The notes beneath the pieces are model-generated. The model did no database searches, was not told the DNA's origin, and saw only the letters and a program-made list of their open reading frames with translations. 64,000 bases of DNA, from assembly GCA_964551015.1 (NCBI GenBank), contig CAZKBP010000017.1, forward strand, positions 1 through 64,000, read 5' to 3'. Source of the stretch: CAZKBP01 sp964551015. GTDB lineage: Bacteria > Bacteroidota > Bacteroidia > Cytophagales > Microscillaceae. Made by a program: the position numbers and the translations under genes. This document shows positions 52,508 to 62,161 of the stretch, one piece after another (within the stretch, counting starts at the first letter, position 1; each line of letters starts with the position of its first letter).

Positions 52508-55500
52508 ATGACACCCTATCTCTTCCCTAAAAATCAGCCTACCTCCGAGAAGAAGATTTCTGAAAAAAATACGTGCGCACCGAAGAAATCTTGGCAGGTT
52601 AAGGTTCAAAAACATGTATGCTCCGCCCCAAGCCACGTGAGTTGGCTTGTATTTTTGCTTATTCTAAAAATAAGTAGCCCTGTCTCCGCCCAAGATAAGG
52701 TGCAGCAAGCTACCCAAGTAAAAACTCTGCAAGAATTAAGTCAAGCCTACCAGATCGAATCACAAATTCAAAAACAACAAGCCTACCAATTAGCCCAAAA
52801 GAATGGCTGGATGATACGTGAGGAATTTCCAGATGGTACTATCTTAGAGCTACAAGGTGTAGATCAAAATGGCCATCCAATCTACTATATTACCGATAAT
52901 ATAGAGGCGGCTCAAACTACTTCTACCCATCAACTCTGGCAAGGGGGAAGCCTTGGCCTGAATCTCTCAGGCTTGGGCATGTATTCTCAGGTTGGTGGCG
53001 AATCATACGCTCGCTTGGGCGAATGGGATGGAGGCGCGGTCCGAGTTAGCCACAACGAATTTACCGGAGGAGATAATCGAGTGATTCAGAGAGACAATTC
53101 TAGTATAGTTATCAACCATGCTACACACGTGGCGGGTACACTGGTGGGCAGGGGAGCTAACCCGACCGCGAAAGGAATGGCTTGGCAAGCCCCTTTGGAT
53201 GCACACGATTGGACACAAGATGAGGCGGAGATGGCACTGGCTGCTTCCAGAGGAATGCTGATTTCTAATCACTCTTACGGACAGATTGGGGGCTGGCTAT
53301 GGGATAGCTACAGCTCATCTTGGGTCTGGTTTGGAAGTGCTAATATTTCAGAAGAAGAAGATTATACATTTGGTTTTTATGACGAGAAGGCGGCCAATTG
53401 GGATGCCATTGCCTATGACGCACCCTACTATCTGATTGTCAAATCTGCTGGCAATGACCGGGGAGATGGCCCTGGTGCTTTCCCACAAACTGCGGAAAAA
53501 GATGGGGGTGAAGATGGATATGATTGTATTACCAGTTCTGGAAATGCCAAAAATGTCCTCACCGTGGGCGCGGTACGATCCATACCTGATAGCTACGAAA
53601 AAGCAGACGACGTGGTCATGAGTACTTTTAGTAGTTGGGGGCCTACGGATGATGGGCGCATCAAGCCTGATATTTGCGGAAACGGCGTCTCGGTATTCTC
53701 TTCTCTGGCTTCTAGCAACAGTGCCTACGGGAATGCGAGTGGCACTTCTATGTCCGCCCCGAATGTAGCAGGCTCTCTTTTGCTGCTACAAGAGCATTAT
53801 GAAAATTTGAACGGGAAAGGAAATTTTATGCGGGCAGCGACGCTCAAAGCGTTGGCCATCCATACCGCCGATGAGGCCGGAGTCAGCGAAGGCCCAGACT
53901 ACCAGTTTGGCTGGGGACTCATGAACAGTACAAAAGCAGCTCAACTCATTAGCCAAGATTTTTTGGAGAATAATGCGCTCATCCGAGAAGAAAAGCTAAA
54001 CAATCAAGAGACTTTTCAAATTAGCTATAAGCCGGACGGTTCAGAGCCGCTGGTCATTACCCTGGCTTGGACAGACTTGGCAGGAACTCCTACTCCCATT
54101 TCACTCAACCCGACCACGCTGATGCTAGTCAATGACTTAGACATTCGTATTTCGGATGGTAGCCAAGAATACCTACCTTACATTCTTGATCCTGCTCAAC
54201 CTAATCAACCTGCCACGAGAGGAGATAATTTCAGGGACAATGTGGAGAAAATATTTATTCCGAATCCAGATCCAAATAAGACTTATACGATCACGATTTC
54301 ACACAAAGGACAATTGCAGAGTGGTGCTCAAGATTTTTCTTTTATCATTTCAGGAGTGAACGTGCCTCCTCGATTTGCCTACGATGTAGGCATTATCGAG
54401 ATAGATGGCTTCAATGAGCAAGGCTGTAATAATTTAATCAACCCCCAGATCAAACTGGTAAATTTTGGAAAAGAAACCCTAACTGCCATTAACATAGAAT
54501 ACCAGCTCAACGACCAAAACCCACAGGCAATCCAATGGCAAGGTAGTCTGGCTTCTAAAGAAGAATTAGCCATTACACTGCCACCCCTGAGGGCGGGAGA
54601 CGGTTTTGGACAGCAATTTCAGGTAAAAGTCAGTTTGCCCGAAGGCTTAGCAGATGAATATGAGAGTAATAACCAACTCACCGAAGAATTTGACGGCCAA
54701 ATTGTAGTGAGTAAATTTCCCTACTTAGAAAGCTTCGAGACTGGAACCGGTGGCTGGGAAGTGGGAGGGAACACCCTCCAGTGGGAATGGGGACAACCAG
54801 CAGGAGATATTATCAAACAAGCTTCAGATGGTCAAAGAGCCTGGGTTACAAATCTGAGTGGTGATTACAGTGGTAATCAAGACTCTTGGCTACAAAGCCC
54901 CCAATTAGATTTTAGCAATGTAACGAGCATTTTACTCAAAGTAGATATTTTTAATATGACCGAGGCGGATTGGGATGGCGTACAACTCCAAGTGAGCAAA
55001 GATTGTGGGCAAACTTGGGAAAAACTTGGGAAACGAGGATTGGGGATCAATTGGTATGATAATAATTCTAATACGCTAAGTTTTCTTGAATTTGGTAATG
55101 AGGCTTGGAGTAATCAGTCCAGACGAAATTGGGTTACTGCCGAATACTCCATCGGTGAATTAGCCGGACTCTCCAATGTACGTTTGCGGTTTTTGTTCCG
55201 CTCGGACGGAAGCATCCAATCTGAGGGATTTGCAGTGGACAACTTTCGCCTGTTTGGGGTGGGCAAAACTTTACAAAAAATCACCTTTGAGCCTATTCCC
55301 GAAAAAACTTACGGTGATGATTCTTTTACTTTGCAAGCACAATCTGACGCTGGCTTACCGCTTGTCTTTACTAGCTCTGATGCCAGTGTGGCTACCATTA
55401 CCAATAATCAAGTAAGTATCGTGGGAGCAGGTGAAGTGATTATTAGTGCTTTTCAGGAAGGAAACGACACTTATGCGGCGGCTGGCCCTTCCACGCAAAC

Positions 55501-57523
55501 CCTGCAAGTCAACAAAGCACCTCTGATCGCCAAAGCAGATGATAAAAGCCGTCTGATGGGAGATCCACACCCCTCTTTTACCATCAGTTATGAAGGTTTT
55601 GTAGTGGGCGAAGATGCTTCCTTCTTAGATCAATTGCCCAAGGCCACCAGTAATTCCAATTTGCAAAGCCCAGCCGGAGCCTACGAGATTCAGCCTGCGG
55701 GCGGACAAGACGATAACTATACCTTCCAATATCAGACAGGTACTCTGACGGTGAATCCACTCCGTATGGCCGATATCTTATTGGTAGATGCTGAGACGGA
55801 TCAGGTGATTACAACTCTAGAGAACGGGGCAAATATTTCTTTGGCACAATTAAGCAGCCGAAGCCTCAGTATCGTGGCCGAAGAGGGAACTGCCAATATT
55901 GGTAGCGTGCGGATGATATTACAAGACCCTCTAAACATAGATAAAGTAGAAAATAATGCTCCCTACGCACTCTTCGGGGATAATGGACCAAGTGACTTTT
56001 TTGGAGAAAACTTTCCGGCAGGCAATTATACTGTAGAAATCACTCCCTATCTTGGATATGCGGCTACGCTGGCTTCGGGAGCTACCACCACGATCAACTT
56101 CACGATCTCTGATGAAACAGCACCCGTGAAGATAGATCAAATTCTACTTGTAGATGCGGAGAACGACCAAGTGATTGCTACGTTGACAGAAGGCATGCAA
56201 ATTGACTTTCAACAACTTGCCAGCAATAACCTGACTTTCGTGGCCGAAGCGAGCTCCGCCAATGTGAAAAGTGTGATTATGAATTTGCGAGGCGATAAAG
56301 ATCTGACTGGTGCCGAGAACACACGCCCTTTTTCTTTCTTTGGAGATGATGGACAGGGGGACTTTCAGGGCGAAAACTTCGAACCTGGACAGTATACGAT
56401 TAGTGCGCTTCCCTTCCCAGAACGAAATTTATCCGGCCAGTCTGGAACGGGACTTAAAATTAACTTCAGTCTAGTTGCTGGCTCAGCACCTGCTCCCGAC
56501 ATCTCTCTGATTGAGCAGGTATTGCTCTATAATGCAGACACAGATCAGTTTATCACCACGATAAAAAACGATGCGAATATCACGCTCGGGTCGCTCAATA
56601 GTAGCCAATTTACAATCAACGTCCTCACTGATACTGAGCTCGTAAAAAGTGTACGACTCCAGTTGATGGGGCCAACCAACCACGAACAAGTGGAAAGCTA
56701 CCGACCTTTTACGCTTTTTGGTGAGAGTTCCCCAGAAGATTTTAACGGTGGAACTTTTGAGGCAGGAGCATACACATTGGTGATTACGCCTTATCCCGAG
56801 CGAGGGGCAGGAGGAGAAGCTGGCCCGCAAGAAACGATTACTTTTCGTATTCAGACCGAACCAAGCATAGAGAATATCTTGCTCATAGATGCTGAAAAAG
56901 ATCAACAGTTAGATAGCCTGGCGAAGGAAGAATTAATTGACTTGGCTGCCAGGGAGATAAGAGAATTAAATTTTCAGGCTGAGGTCGCCCATGCTGAGAG
57001 TGTCCGTTTCCTCTTGAGAGACGCCTCGGGTGCCGTGGTGCACTTGAATACTGAAAGCGTAGCCCCTTACACTTTATTCGGTGACAATATGAAAGGTGAT
57101 TACCATAGTTGGCAAGCCTCCGATGGAAATTATACCTTGGAAGTAACTCCTTACGAAATGAAACATGCCAAAGGAGCAATGGGCGAAACACGGATACATT
57201 ATTTCACGGTGAAGCAAGGAAGTGTGCAAGCTCGGGCGAGGTTGGATGAAGGTCAAGAAGCTATTATTCTAAATATCTATCCTAATCCCTCCGACCAAGG
57301 ATATTACAAACTCAGGCTATCCAGTGGCTGGCAAGGAGAAGTGCAACTGGAGGTGAGCAATACACAAGGAGAGATTATCAACAGAAAAGTAGTGAGCTTG
57401 GAGGCAAATCAGGAAGTGATTGATTTAAACTTAGAGGCACTAGGATTGAAGCCGGGGACTTACTACCTAAAAATTTCTGGAAATCATATACAAGAAACGA
57501 TCAAGAAAATCATTAAACGCTAG
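52508..57523 (+). CDS. Secreted subtilisin-like protease with repeat modules and T9SS sorting domain
   Basis: A 1671-residue S8 protease. After an unusually long N-terminal extension (~45 residues) and a hydrophobic segment ending PVSAQ, a ~100-residue propeptide precedes the catalytic domain. The triad is visible: D174 (GEWDGGAV), H204 (NHATHVAGT), S414 (GTSMSAP), with oxyanion N316 (SAGND). A beta-sandwich (residues ~510-620) follows, then a MAM-like domain near 735 (SFETGTGGWEVGG), an MBG-type domain pair near 920-1085 (YGDDSFTLQAQSD; KADDKSRLMGDPHPSF), and four ~120-residue modules (1088-1571). The last ~85 residues (LNIYPNPSDQGYYKL, LGLKPGTYYLKI) are a T9SS type A signal. A GTG near 52636 is an alternative start that would trim the extension. 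Confidence 0.93.
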   Translation: MTPYLFPKNQPTSEKKISEKNTCAPKKSWQVKVQKHVCSAPSHVSWLVFLLILKISSPVSAQDKVQQATQVKTLQELSQAYQIESQIQKQQAYQLAQKNGWMIREEFPDGTILELQGVDQNGHPIYYITDNIEAAQTTSTHQLWQGGSLGLNLSGLGMYSQVGGESYARLGEWDGGAVRVSHNEFTGGDNRVIQRDNSSIVINHATHVAGTLVGRGANPTAKGMAWQAPLDAHDWTQDEAEMALAASRGMLISNHSYGQIGGWLWDSYSSSWVWFGSANISEEEDYTFGFYDEKAANWDAIAYDAPYYLIVKSAGNDRGDGPGAFPQTAEKDGGEDGYDCITSSGNAKNVLTVGAVRSIPDSYEKADDVVMSTFSSWGPTDDGRIKPDICGNGVSVFSSLASSNSAYGNASGTSMSAPNVAGSLLLLQEHYENLNGKGNFMRAATLKALAIHTADEAGVSEGPDYQFGWGLMNSTKAAQLISQDFLENNALIREEKLNNQETFQISYKPDGSEPLVITLAWTDLAGTPTPISLNPTTLMLVNDLDIRISDGSQEYLPYILDPAQPNQPATRGDNFRDNVEKIFIPNPDPNKTYTITISHKGQLQSGAQDFSFIISGVNVPPRFAYDVGIIEIDGFNEQGCNNLINPQIKLVNFGKETLTAINIEYQLNDQNPQAIQWQGSLASKEELAITLPPLRAGDGFGQQFQVKVSLPEGLADEYESNNQLTEEFDGQIVVSKFPYLESFETGTGGWEVGGNTLQWEWGQPAGDIIKQASDGQRAWVTNLSGDYSGNQDSWLQSPQLDFSNVTSILLKVDIFNMTEADWDGVQLQVSKDCGQTWEKLGKRGLGINWYDNNSNTLSFLEFGNEAWSNQSRRNWVTAEYSIGELAGLSNVRLRFLFRSDGSIQSEGFAVDNFRLFGVGKTLQKITFEPIPEKTYGDDSFTLQAQSDAGLPLVFTSSDASVATITNNQVSIVGAGEVIISAFQEGNDTYAAAGPSTQTLQVNKAPLIAKADDKSRLMGDPHPSFTISYEGFVVGEDASFLDQLPKATSNSNLQSPAGAYEIQPAGGQDDNYTFQYQTGTLTVNPLRMADILLVDAETDQVITTLENGANISLAQLSSRSLSIVAEEGTANIGSVRMILQDPLNIDKVENNAPYALFGDNGPSDFFGENFPAGNYTVEITPYLGYAATLASGATTTINFTISDETAPVKIDQILLVDAENDQVIATLTEGMQIDFQQLASNNLTFVAEASSANVKSVIMNLRGDKDLTGAENTRPFSFFGDDGQGDFQGENFEPGQYTISALPFPERNLSGQSGTGLKINFSLVAGSAPAPDISLIEQVLLYNADTDQFITTIKNDANITLGSLNSSQFTINVLTDTELVKSVRLQLMGPTNHEQVESYRPFTLFGESSPEDFNGGTFEAGAYTLVITPYPERGAGGEAGPQETITFRIQTEPSIENILLIDAEKDQQLDSLAKEELIDLAAREIRELNFQAEVAHAESVRFLLRDASGAVVHLNTESVAPYTLFGDNMKGDYHSWQASDGNYTLEVTPYEMKHAKGAMGETRIHYFTVKQGSVQARARLDEGQEAIILNIYPNPSDQGYYKLRLSSGWQGEVQLEVSNTQGEIINRKVVSLEANQEVIDLNLEALGLKPGTYYLKISGNHIQETIKKIIKR
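55769..57221 (+). repeat. Four ~120-residue modules in the subtilisin-like protease
   Basis: The modules start near 55769, 56130, 56505 and 56870. Each opens with a line such as ILLVDAETDQVITTL, has VxSVxxxLxGxxx in the middle, then the most conserved mark PYALFGD or PFTLFGE, a DFxGxxFxxGxYTLxxTPY strand pair and a final TINFTI-like strand. The same module recurs in the next two genes. The pattern predicts an immunoglobulin-like beta sandwich. Confidence 0.85.
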
Positions 57524-57532
57524 TCTAACATC

Positions 57533-57573
57533 AAGAAGAGGAACTAACCTAGAGTTAAATCCTCTTCTTTTCT
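57533..57573 (+). terminator. Terminator after the protease gene
   Basis: AAGAAGAGG (57533-57541) pairs with CCTCTTCTT (57561-57569) across a 19-nt loop and is followed by TTTCTTTAT. It starts 10 bp after the stop codon, so the protease gene is probably transcribed separately from the next gene. Confidence 0.7.
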
Positions 57574-57972
57574 TTATATCAAAAGTCTTAACCTAAAAAT
57601 TACAAATATTCGAGTAAATCAATGAACAGAAACCACAGGTAAAAGGTTATTTAGTGTGACAAACTACTTCTACTAAAATCAATCCAGCACATCCATCATT
57701 AGATTGACATCCAAAAAATAGCCAGAAACAAGTGTAGTCTCGAACTACTCACTCACTCATTCAAAACTTGTCTGGCAAAGTAGCCCCCTATTATGGTGGC
57801 ATTTGTATAGACCAACATCTCCAGTTTACTATCCTTGCATTTCGTCTCATCTTGTCAAGGTAAATCAGGCATCTCCATTATTTCCGTGTGCCACTGATTT
57901 ACTTTCAGGCTTTTTTTCAGGTTTATACTCACGAACTAACAACGTTTTATTGAAAAAATTATGGAAGCGTCC
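57574..57972. other. Intergenic region before the Asp-box propeller gene
   Basis: This ~400-bp spacer has no credible gene. It holds a 9-bp perfect inverted repeat (GTAAATCAG at 57860-57868 against CTGATTTAC at 57894-57902) followed by a short T tract at 57911-57917, which may be a leader hairpin. No full TAnnTTTG promoter was found. Confidence 0.4.
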
Positions 57973-60900
57973 ATGTATGAGAAGAAAAAAAATATCGCTA
58001 TCGTCCTGATGTTTTTCTGCGTTTTGGGAATAGGAAGCATTTGGTATTGGGATGCATTTGCTCCCCAGAGTGCCTCGCCCTCTATTCAGGATAAAAAACT
58101 ACTCTTAGGAAATTCACCTTCGGCTCCTTCGCTAGACACTGCGAGGGAAACCAAGTCTGAAAAATTGACAAGTCCCCGACTTACCTATCGCTTAGAAAAA
58201 GCGAACTCCACGCACGACTCCTCAAATGCGAAAACCAGATATCAGGCGCTAATTAAGCGTCATCCCTACTATCAACGTGAACCTTTGGCGAGAAAAGCTT
58301 GGAAGGCTATCCCTAAAAAGGATCGCCCTGACCTAGCTATGGAGCAAAATATACTCATGACCTTAGACCCAAGTCTGGGTTTTGTGCCCAGCGAGAGAGG
58401 ATTGCAAGCTTATTTAGATACCAGAGCAAAACTCTTTACACAATCAGATGCCGCCATTGAGGGAGTAAGCTGGCTGGAAAGAGGCCCCAATAACGTGGGA
58501 GGTAGAACGCGTGCGCTGATGTTTGACCCTACCGATTCACTCCATCGCAAAGTATGGGCAGGAGGCGTCTCGGGAGGACTTTGGTTTAATGAAAACATCA
58601 CAAATGCGCAATCTTCTTGGATACGGGTCAATGACTTTTGGTCAAATTTAGCCATTACGACTCTTGCTTATGATCCAAGCAATCCGCAAACTTTTTACGC
58701 AGGAACGGGAGAAGGATTTTTTAATCAAGATGCTGTACGCGGAGGTGGTATCTGGAAAACTAGCAACGGTGGGCTAAGTTGGGAACAACTACCAAGTACC
58801 ATACCTAGCTCAGTCGCATCTGGGGAATCTGAGTTTAGCTATATCCAAAAAATCTTGGTCAATCAGCAAGGGCATATTTTTGCGGCCACTCGCGGAGAAA
58901 GAATTGATCGAGGTGGTCTGCTCAAATCTACCGACGGAGGTATTTCTTGGACGAAAATTTTGGCACCACGTTTCAGCGGGCAATTGTCAGGGACTTTCTA
59001 TGATCGAGCGGCAGATATTGAAATCGCAGCTAATGGAGACATTTACGTTACTTTCGGGTTATTTTCAGAGGGACGAATTTTTCGCTCTACTGACAATGGA
59101 GATACATGGGTAGACATAAGCCCCGATACCAACGGAGAACGTATCGAGATCGCCGTGGCTCCATCTTTTAGCTTCGATACCGATGCTACTGTATTATACG
59201 CAGCCGCTGCCAAACCCCTGAGCGGACGTGTACAGTGGCTCCGCAGGTCGCTCAATGGAGGTAAAACTTGGATAGACTTACCAATCCCTCAGATGCCTTT
59301 ACAGGGAGAGATGGTCGATTTTACCCGAGATCAAGCTTGGTATGGTATGATTTTGCAAGTACATCCTCAAAATCCACAAATTGTATTAGCGGGTGGAATT
59401 GATTTACATAAAAGTTTGAATGGTGGAAATACTTGGAAACAGGTGTCACAGGACGATGTGGAGCTAGGCTTGCCTACCGTACACGTGGATCAACACGCCA
59501 TTCAATTCCGACCCGAAAACCCGAACCAAGCCATATTTGGGCACGACGGTGGAGTGTCTATCTCCTTTGATGTGGGCGCGAGCAACCTTACTCCCAGCTT
59601 TGAACCTCGAAACAATGGCTACAATGTAACCCAGTTTTATTCCTGTGCCGTGGAAAATATAGTAGGTTCTAACCTTTATTTAGGGGGTACTCAGGACAAT
59701 GGAACCCAGCGATTCACCAGTGCAGGCATCAATACCACAGAAGAAATATTAGGGGGAGACGGAGGCTACGCTTTTATTGATGAGGATAATCCTAATTTCC
59801 AGATCGCTTCCACGACTTTTAATAATTACTATCGTTCGTTGGACGGAGGAGCTAATTTTACCCGTTTTTCAGCTCTCAATGAAGGACGTTTCATCAACCC
59901 AAGTGATTATGACAGCCGTACGGACGATCTCTACGCGGCCGGAGAGGGTAATCAGATTATTCGCTATGCAGATGTATTTGGGAATATGCAGGTATCTACC
60001 CTACAAGACAATGTCTTAGGAGCTTTTCAGATTAGCAGTATTAGAGTAAGCCCTCATACCAACCATCGAATTTTTGTAGGAACCATCGGAGGAGGAATTT
60101 TCAGAATTGATAGTACTCATCAAACCCCTATTTTCAAAAATCTAGACCAAGCCGATGCACTCATAGGTAATATTTCTTCTATCGACGTAGGAGCCAATGA
60201 CCAAGAACTTATCATTACGCTCTCTAATTACGGAATAAAATCAGTTTGGTACTCCAATGATGGAGGAGAGAACTGGATTTCCAAAGACGAAAATGGATAC
60301 GGATTGCCAGATATTCCTGTGCGTTGGGTGCTATTTAATCCTCAAGATACACGTCAAGTACTGTTAGCGACTGAAATTGGTGTTTGGTCTACCAGTGATG
60401 TTCAAGCTGATAACCCGGGTTGGGAGCCTACCAATTTGGGGCTGGCCAATGTGCGTTGTGATATGCTTCGTTATAGACCTAGCGACGGGCAGGTCGTCAT
60501 TGCTACCCACGGGAGAGGGATTTATACCACAGATGTTTTTGTGGGTGAACCTCAGCCTCAAATCACCAGCCTCTCTTTACGAGATAGCGATACCGACGAA
60601 GAAATTTCTAAGCTAGAAAATGGTACATTTATCAATCTAGCCCTATTGGAAGTTCAGGAGCTTGCTATCTTGGCCAATACCACAGACCTTGTGCAGAGCG
60701 TGGATATGCGTCTTAGTGGGCCTATGAAGCGCCGTCAGATTGAACAATTAAGACCTTTCTCTCTCTTCGGAGATACCTTGGATGGCGACTTGAATGGAGC
60801 CCCCTTCTTGCCTGGTAAATACAAACTTGTATTGACTCCTTACCCTAGAACCTTGCTGAGAGGTAAGCCTGGTCTAGCCAAAACCGTAGAGTTTGAAGTG

Positions 60901-61956
60901 AGCGAAGGTTCTCAGGCTGAGGTAACGGGGTTCAGTCTCATTGACCAAGATACAAATGAAGAAATTATGCCCATAGAAGACGGCGACATCGTTGACCTGA
61001 CGGGGCTGGCTTCCCGAAACCTTAACATCCGTGTTCAAACTAGTCCAGATACGATAGGTAGCTTAGTCATGAGCTTACATGGAGATCAGACCTTAAACCG
61101 CATCGAGAATGAAGCTCCTTATGCCTTATTCTACAATTTTGGCCAAAAAGAACAAAATGAGTTCTTATGTGAAGGAAGTTACAACCTGAGAGCAATTCCT
61201 TACGAGCAAGCGCAGGGGAAAGGGCTGGCTGGGCACCCAGGAGAGATCAACTTCCAGATTCTGAGCGAGCCACAAATCACTGGACTCAATTTAATCAGAA
61301 CCGACGATGACTCCGCCTTAGGCTCGCTTATCTCCGAGAGTACCGTATCGCTCAATGTACCTAATATAGAGCTACTCAGTGTGAGTGCCGAGGTGAGTTG
61401 CGCACAGAGCGTAACGTTTTTGCTTCGCAATACGCAAGGAGAACTCCTCTACGAAACCATAGAAAATATCAGCCCTTACGCACTCTTTGGTGATACGCCC
61501 CGAGGTGATTACCAAGCTGGTGATTTGGTAGAAGGAGATTATATCTTGACCGCCATTCCTTACAGCGAGCCAGACCAAGGCGGAAAGATGGGAGAGGCAA
61601 TGAACTTGACTTTTACGCTAGAAAATAGCACCATCACTTGGCAAATGGGCGAGAGTATGCCTGCGCTACCCGAAGAAATCTCAATAGATGCCCCTCAATT
61701 ACAAGTGTATCCCAATCCACTGGCTCAAGATTTGCTTACCCTCGAGTTTAGTGAAGAAATACAAGAAAGCTTAGAAGTAGAGATCATTTCTTTACAAAAC
61801 AGCCAACCCTTGCTCAAAACCAATCTGTCTTTGAATGCTCCTACCAAGCGTCTGGATCTGGATTTATCGGCTCTCTCATTACAACCAGGTACGTATTATC
61901 TGCGAGTAAGCTCGCCACAAATACCGGTCATCAGTAAAATGATTATCAAACAATAA
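57973..61956 (+). CDS. Asp-box beta-propeller surface protein with T9SS sorting domain
   Basis: The start at 57973 (MYEKKKN) gives a standard signal/anchor helix; an ATG four codons earlier is possible. After a ~150-residue charged region the protein enters a large propeller (residues ~150-850) of the sortilin/VPS10-BNR type, with at least seven Asp boxes: KTSNGGLSWEQ, KSTDGGISWTK, RSTDNGDTWVD, RSLNGGKTWID, KSLNGGNTWKQ, RSLDGGANFTR and YSNDGGENWIS. It lacks sialidase catalytic signatures, so binding rather than hydrolysis is likely. Three ~120-residue modules (from 60556) resemble those of the protease upstream. The C-terminus (LQVYPNPLAQDLLTLEF, SLQPGTYYLRV) is a T9SS type A signal. A strong terminator follows. 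Confidence 0.9.
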   Translation: MYEKKKNIAIVLMFFCVLGIGSIWYWDAFAPQSASPSIQDKKLLLGNSPSAPSLDTARETKSEKLTSPRLTYRLEKANSTHDSSNAKTRYQALIKRHPYYQREPLARKAWKAIPKKDRPDLAMEQNILMTLDPSLGFVPSERGLQAYLDTRAKLFTQSDAAIEGVSWLERGPNNVGGRTRALMFDPTDSLHRKVWAGGVSGGLWFNENITNAQSSWIRVNDFWSNLAITTLAYDPSNPQTFYAGTGEGFFNQDAVRGGGIWKTSNGGLSWEQLPSTIPSSVASGESEFSYIQKILVNQQGHIFAATRGERIDRGGLLKSTDGGISWTKILAPRFSGQLSGTFYDRAADIEIAANGDIYVTFGLFSEGRIFRSTDNGDTWVDISPDTNGERIEIAVAPSFSFDTDATVLYAAAAKPLSGRVQWLRRSLNGGKTWIDLPIPQMPLQGEMVDFTRDQAWYGMILQVHPQNPQIVLAGGIDLHKSLNGGNTWKQVSQDDVELGLPTVHVDQHAIQFRPENPNQAIFGHDGGVSISFDVGASNLTPSFEPRNNGYNVTQFYSCAVENIVGSNLYLGGTQDNGTQRFTSAGINTTEEILGGDGGYAFIDEDNPNFQIASTTFNNYYRSLDGGANFTRFSALNEGRFINPSDYDSRTDDLYAAGEGNQIIRYADVFGNMQVSTLQDNVLGAFQISSIRVSPHTNHRIFVGTIGGGIFRIDSTHQTPIFKNLDQADALIGNISSIDVGANDQELIITLSNYGIKSVWYSNDGGENWISKDENGYGLPDIPVRWVLFNPQDTRQVLLATEIGVWSTSDVQADNPGWEPTNLGLANVRCDMLRYRPSDGQVVIATHGRGIYTTDVFVGEPQPQITSLSLRDSDTDEEISKLENGTFINLALLEVQELAILANTTDLVQSVDMRLSGPMKRRQIEQLRPFSLFGDTLDGDLNGAPFLPGKYKLVLTPYPRTLLRGKPGLAKTVEFEVSEGSQAEVTGFSLIDQDTNEEIMPIEDGDIVDLTGLASRNLNIRVQTSPDTIGSLVMSLHGDQTLNRIENEAPYALFYNFGQKEQNEFLCEGSYNLRAIPYEQAQGKGLAGHPGEINFQILSEPQITGLNLIRTDDDSALGSLISESTVSLNVPNIELLSVSAEVSCAQSVTFLLRNTQGELLYETIENISPYALFGDTPRGDYQAGDLVEGDYILTAIPYSEPDQGGKMGEAMNLTFTLENSTITWQMGESMPALPEEISIDAPQLQVYPNPLAQDLLTLEFSEEIQESLEVEIISLQNSQPLLKTNLSLNAPTKRLDLDLSALSLQPGTYYLRVSSPQIPVISKMIIKQ
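60556..61635 (+). repeat. Three ~120-residue modules in the Asp-box protein
   Basis: Copies start near 60556, 60916 and 61276, almost exactly 360 bp apart. They show SLSLRDSDTDEEISKLENG, PFSLFGD, and LVLTPYPR (copy one), SLIDQDTNEEI and PYALFYN (copy two), and PYALFGD with LTAIPYSE (copy three). They are the same family as in the genes at 52508 and 62162, but diverged from one another, so the duplication is old. Confidence 0.85.
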
Positions 61957-61974
61957 ATACAATCAATTTCTCAG

Positions 61975-62010
61975 AAAAGCCCAGACTGGATACAGGTCTG
62001 GGCTTTTTTT
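61975..62010 (+). terminator. Strong terminator after the Asp-box protein gene
   Basis: AAAAGCCCAGAC (61975-61986) pairs perfectly with GTCTGGGCTTTT (61996-62007) across a 9-nt loop and ends in seven T. It lies 18 bp after the stop codon and is the best textbook terminator in the window. Confidence 0.92.
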
Positions 62011-62161
62011 GATTTCATGAAGATATGCTAGTCAGTTTTGGGGAGGCTTTTTCTCCCCTTTTTTGAGCTTAAGATAGTGAGGGATTTTCGCCATATTGCC
62101 TTCATAAATAAACCTTCAATCTTCTAACTCTAAAAGTTCAATCCTTTCAATGGCCATTCTT

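Noticed and set aside
57973..61956. Sialidase or other glycoside hydrolase
   Set aside because: Asp boxes are present but the FRIP motif and sialidase catalytic residues are not; the layout fits a non-enzymatic VPS10/BNR propeller.
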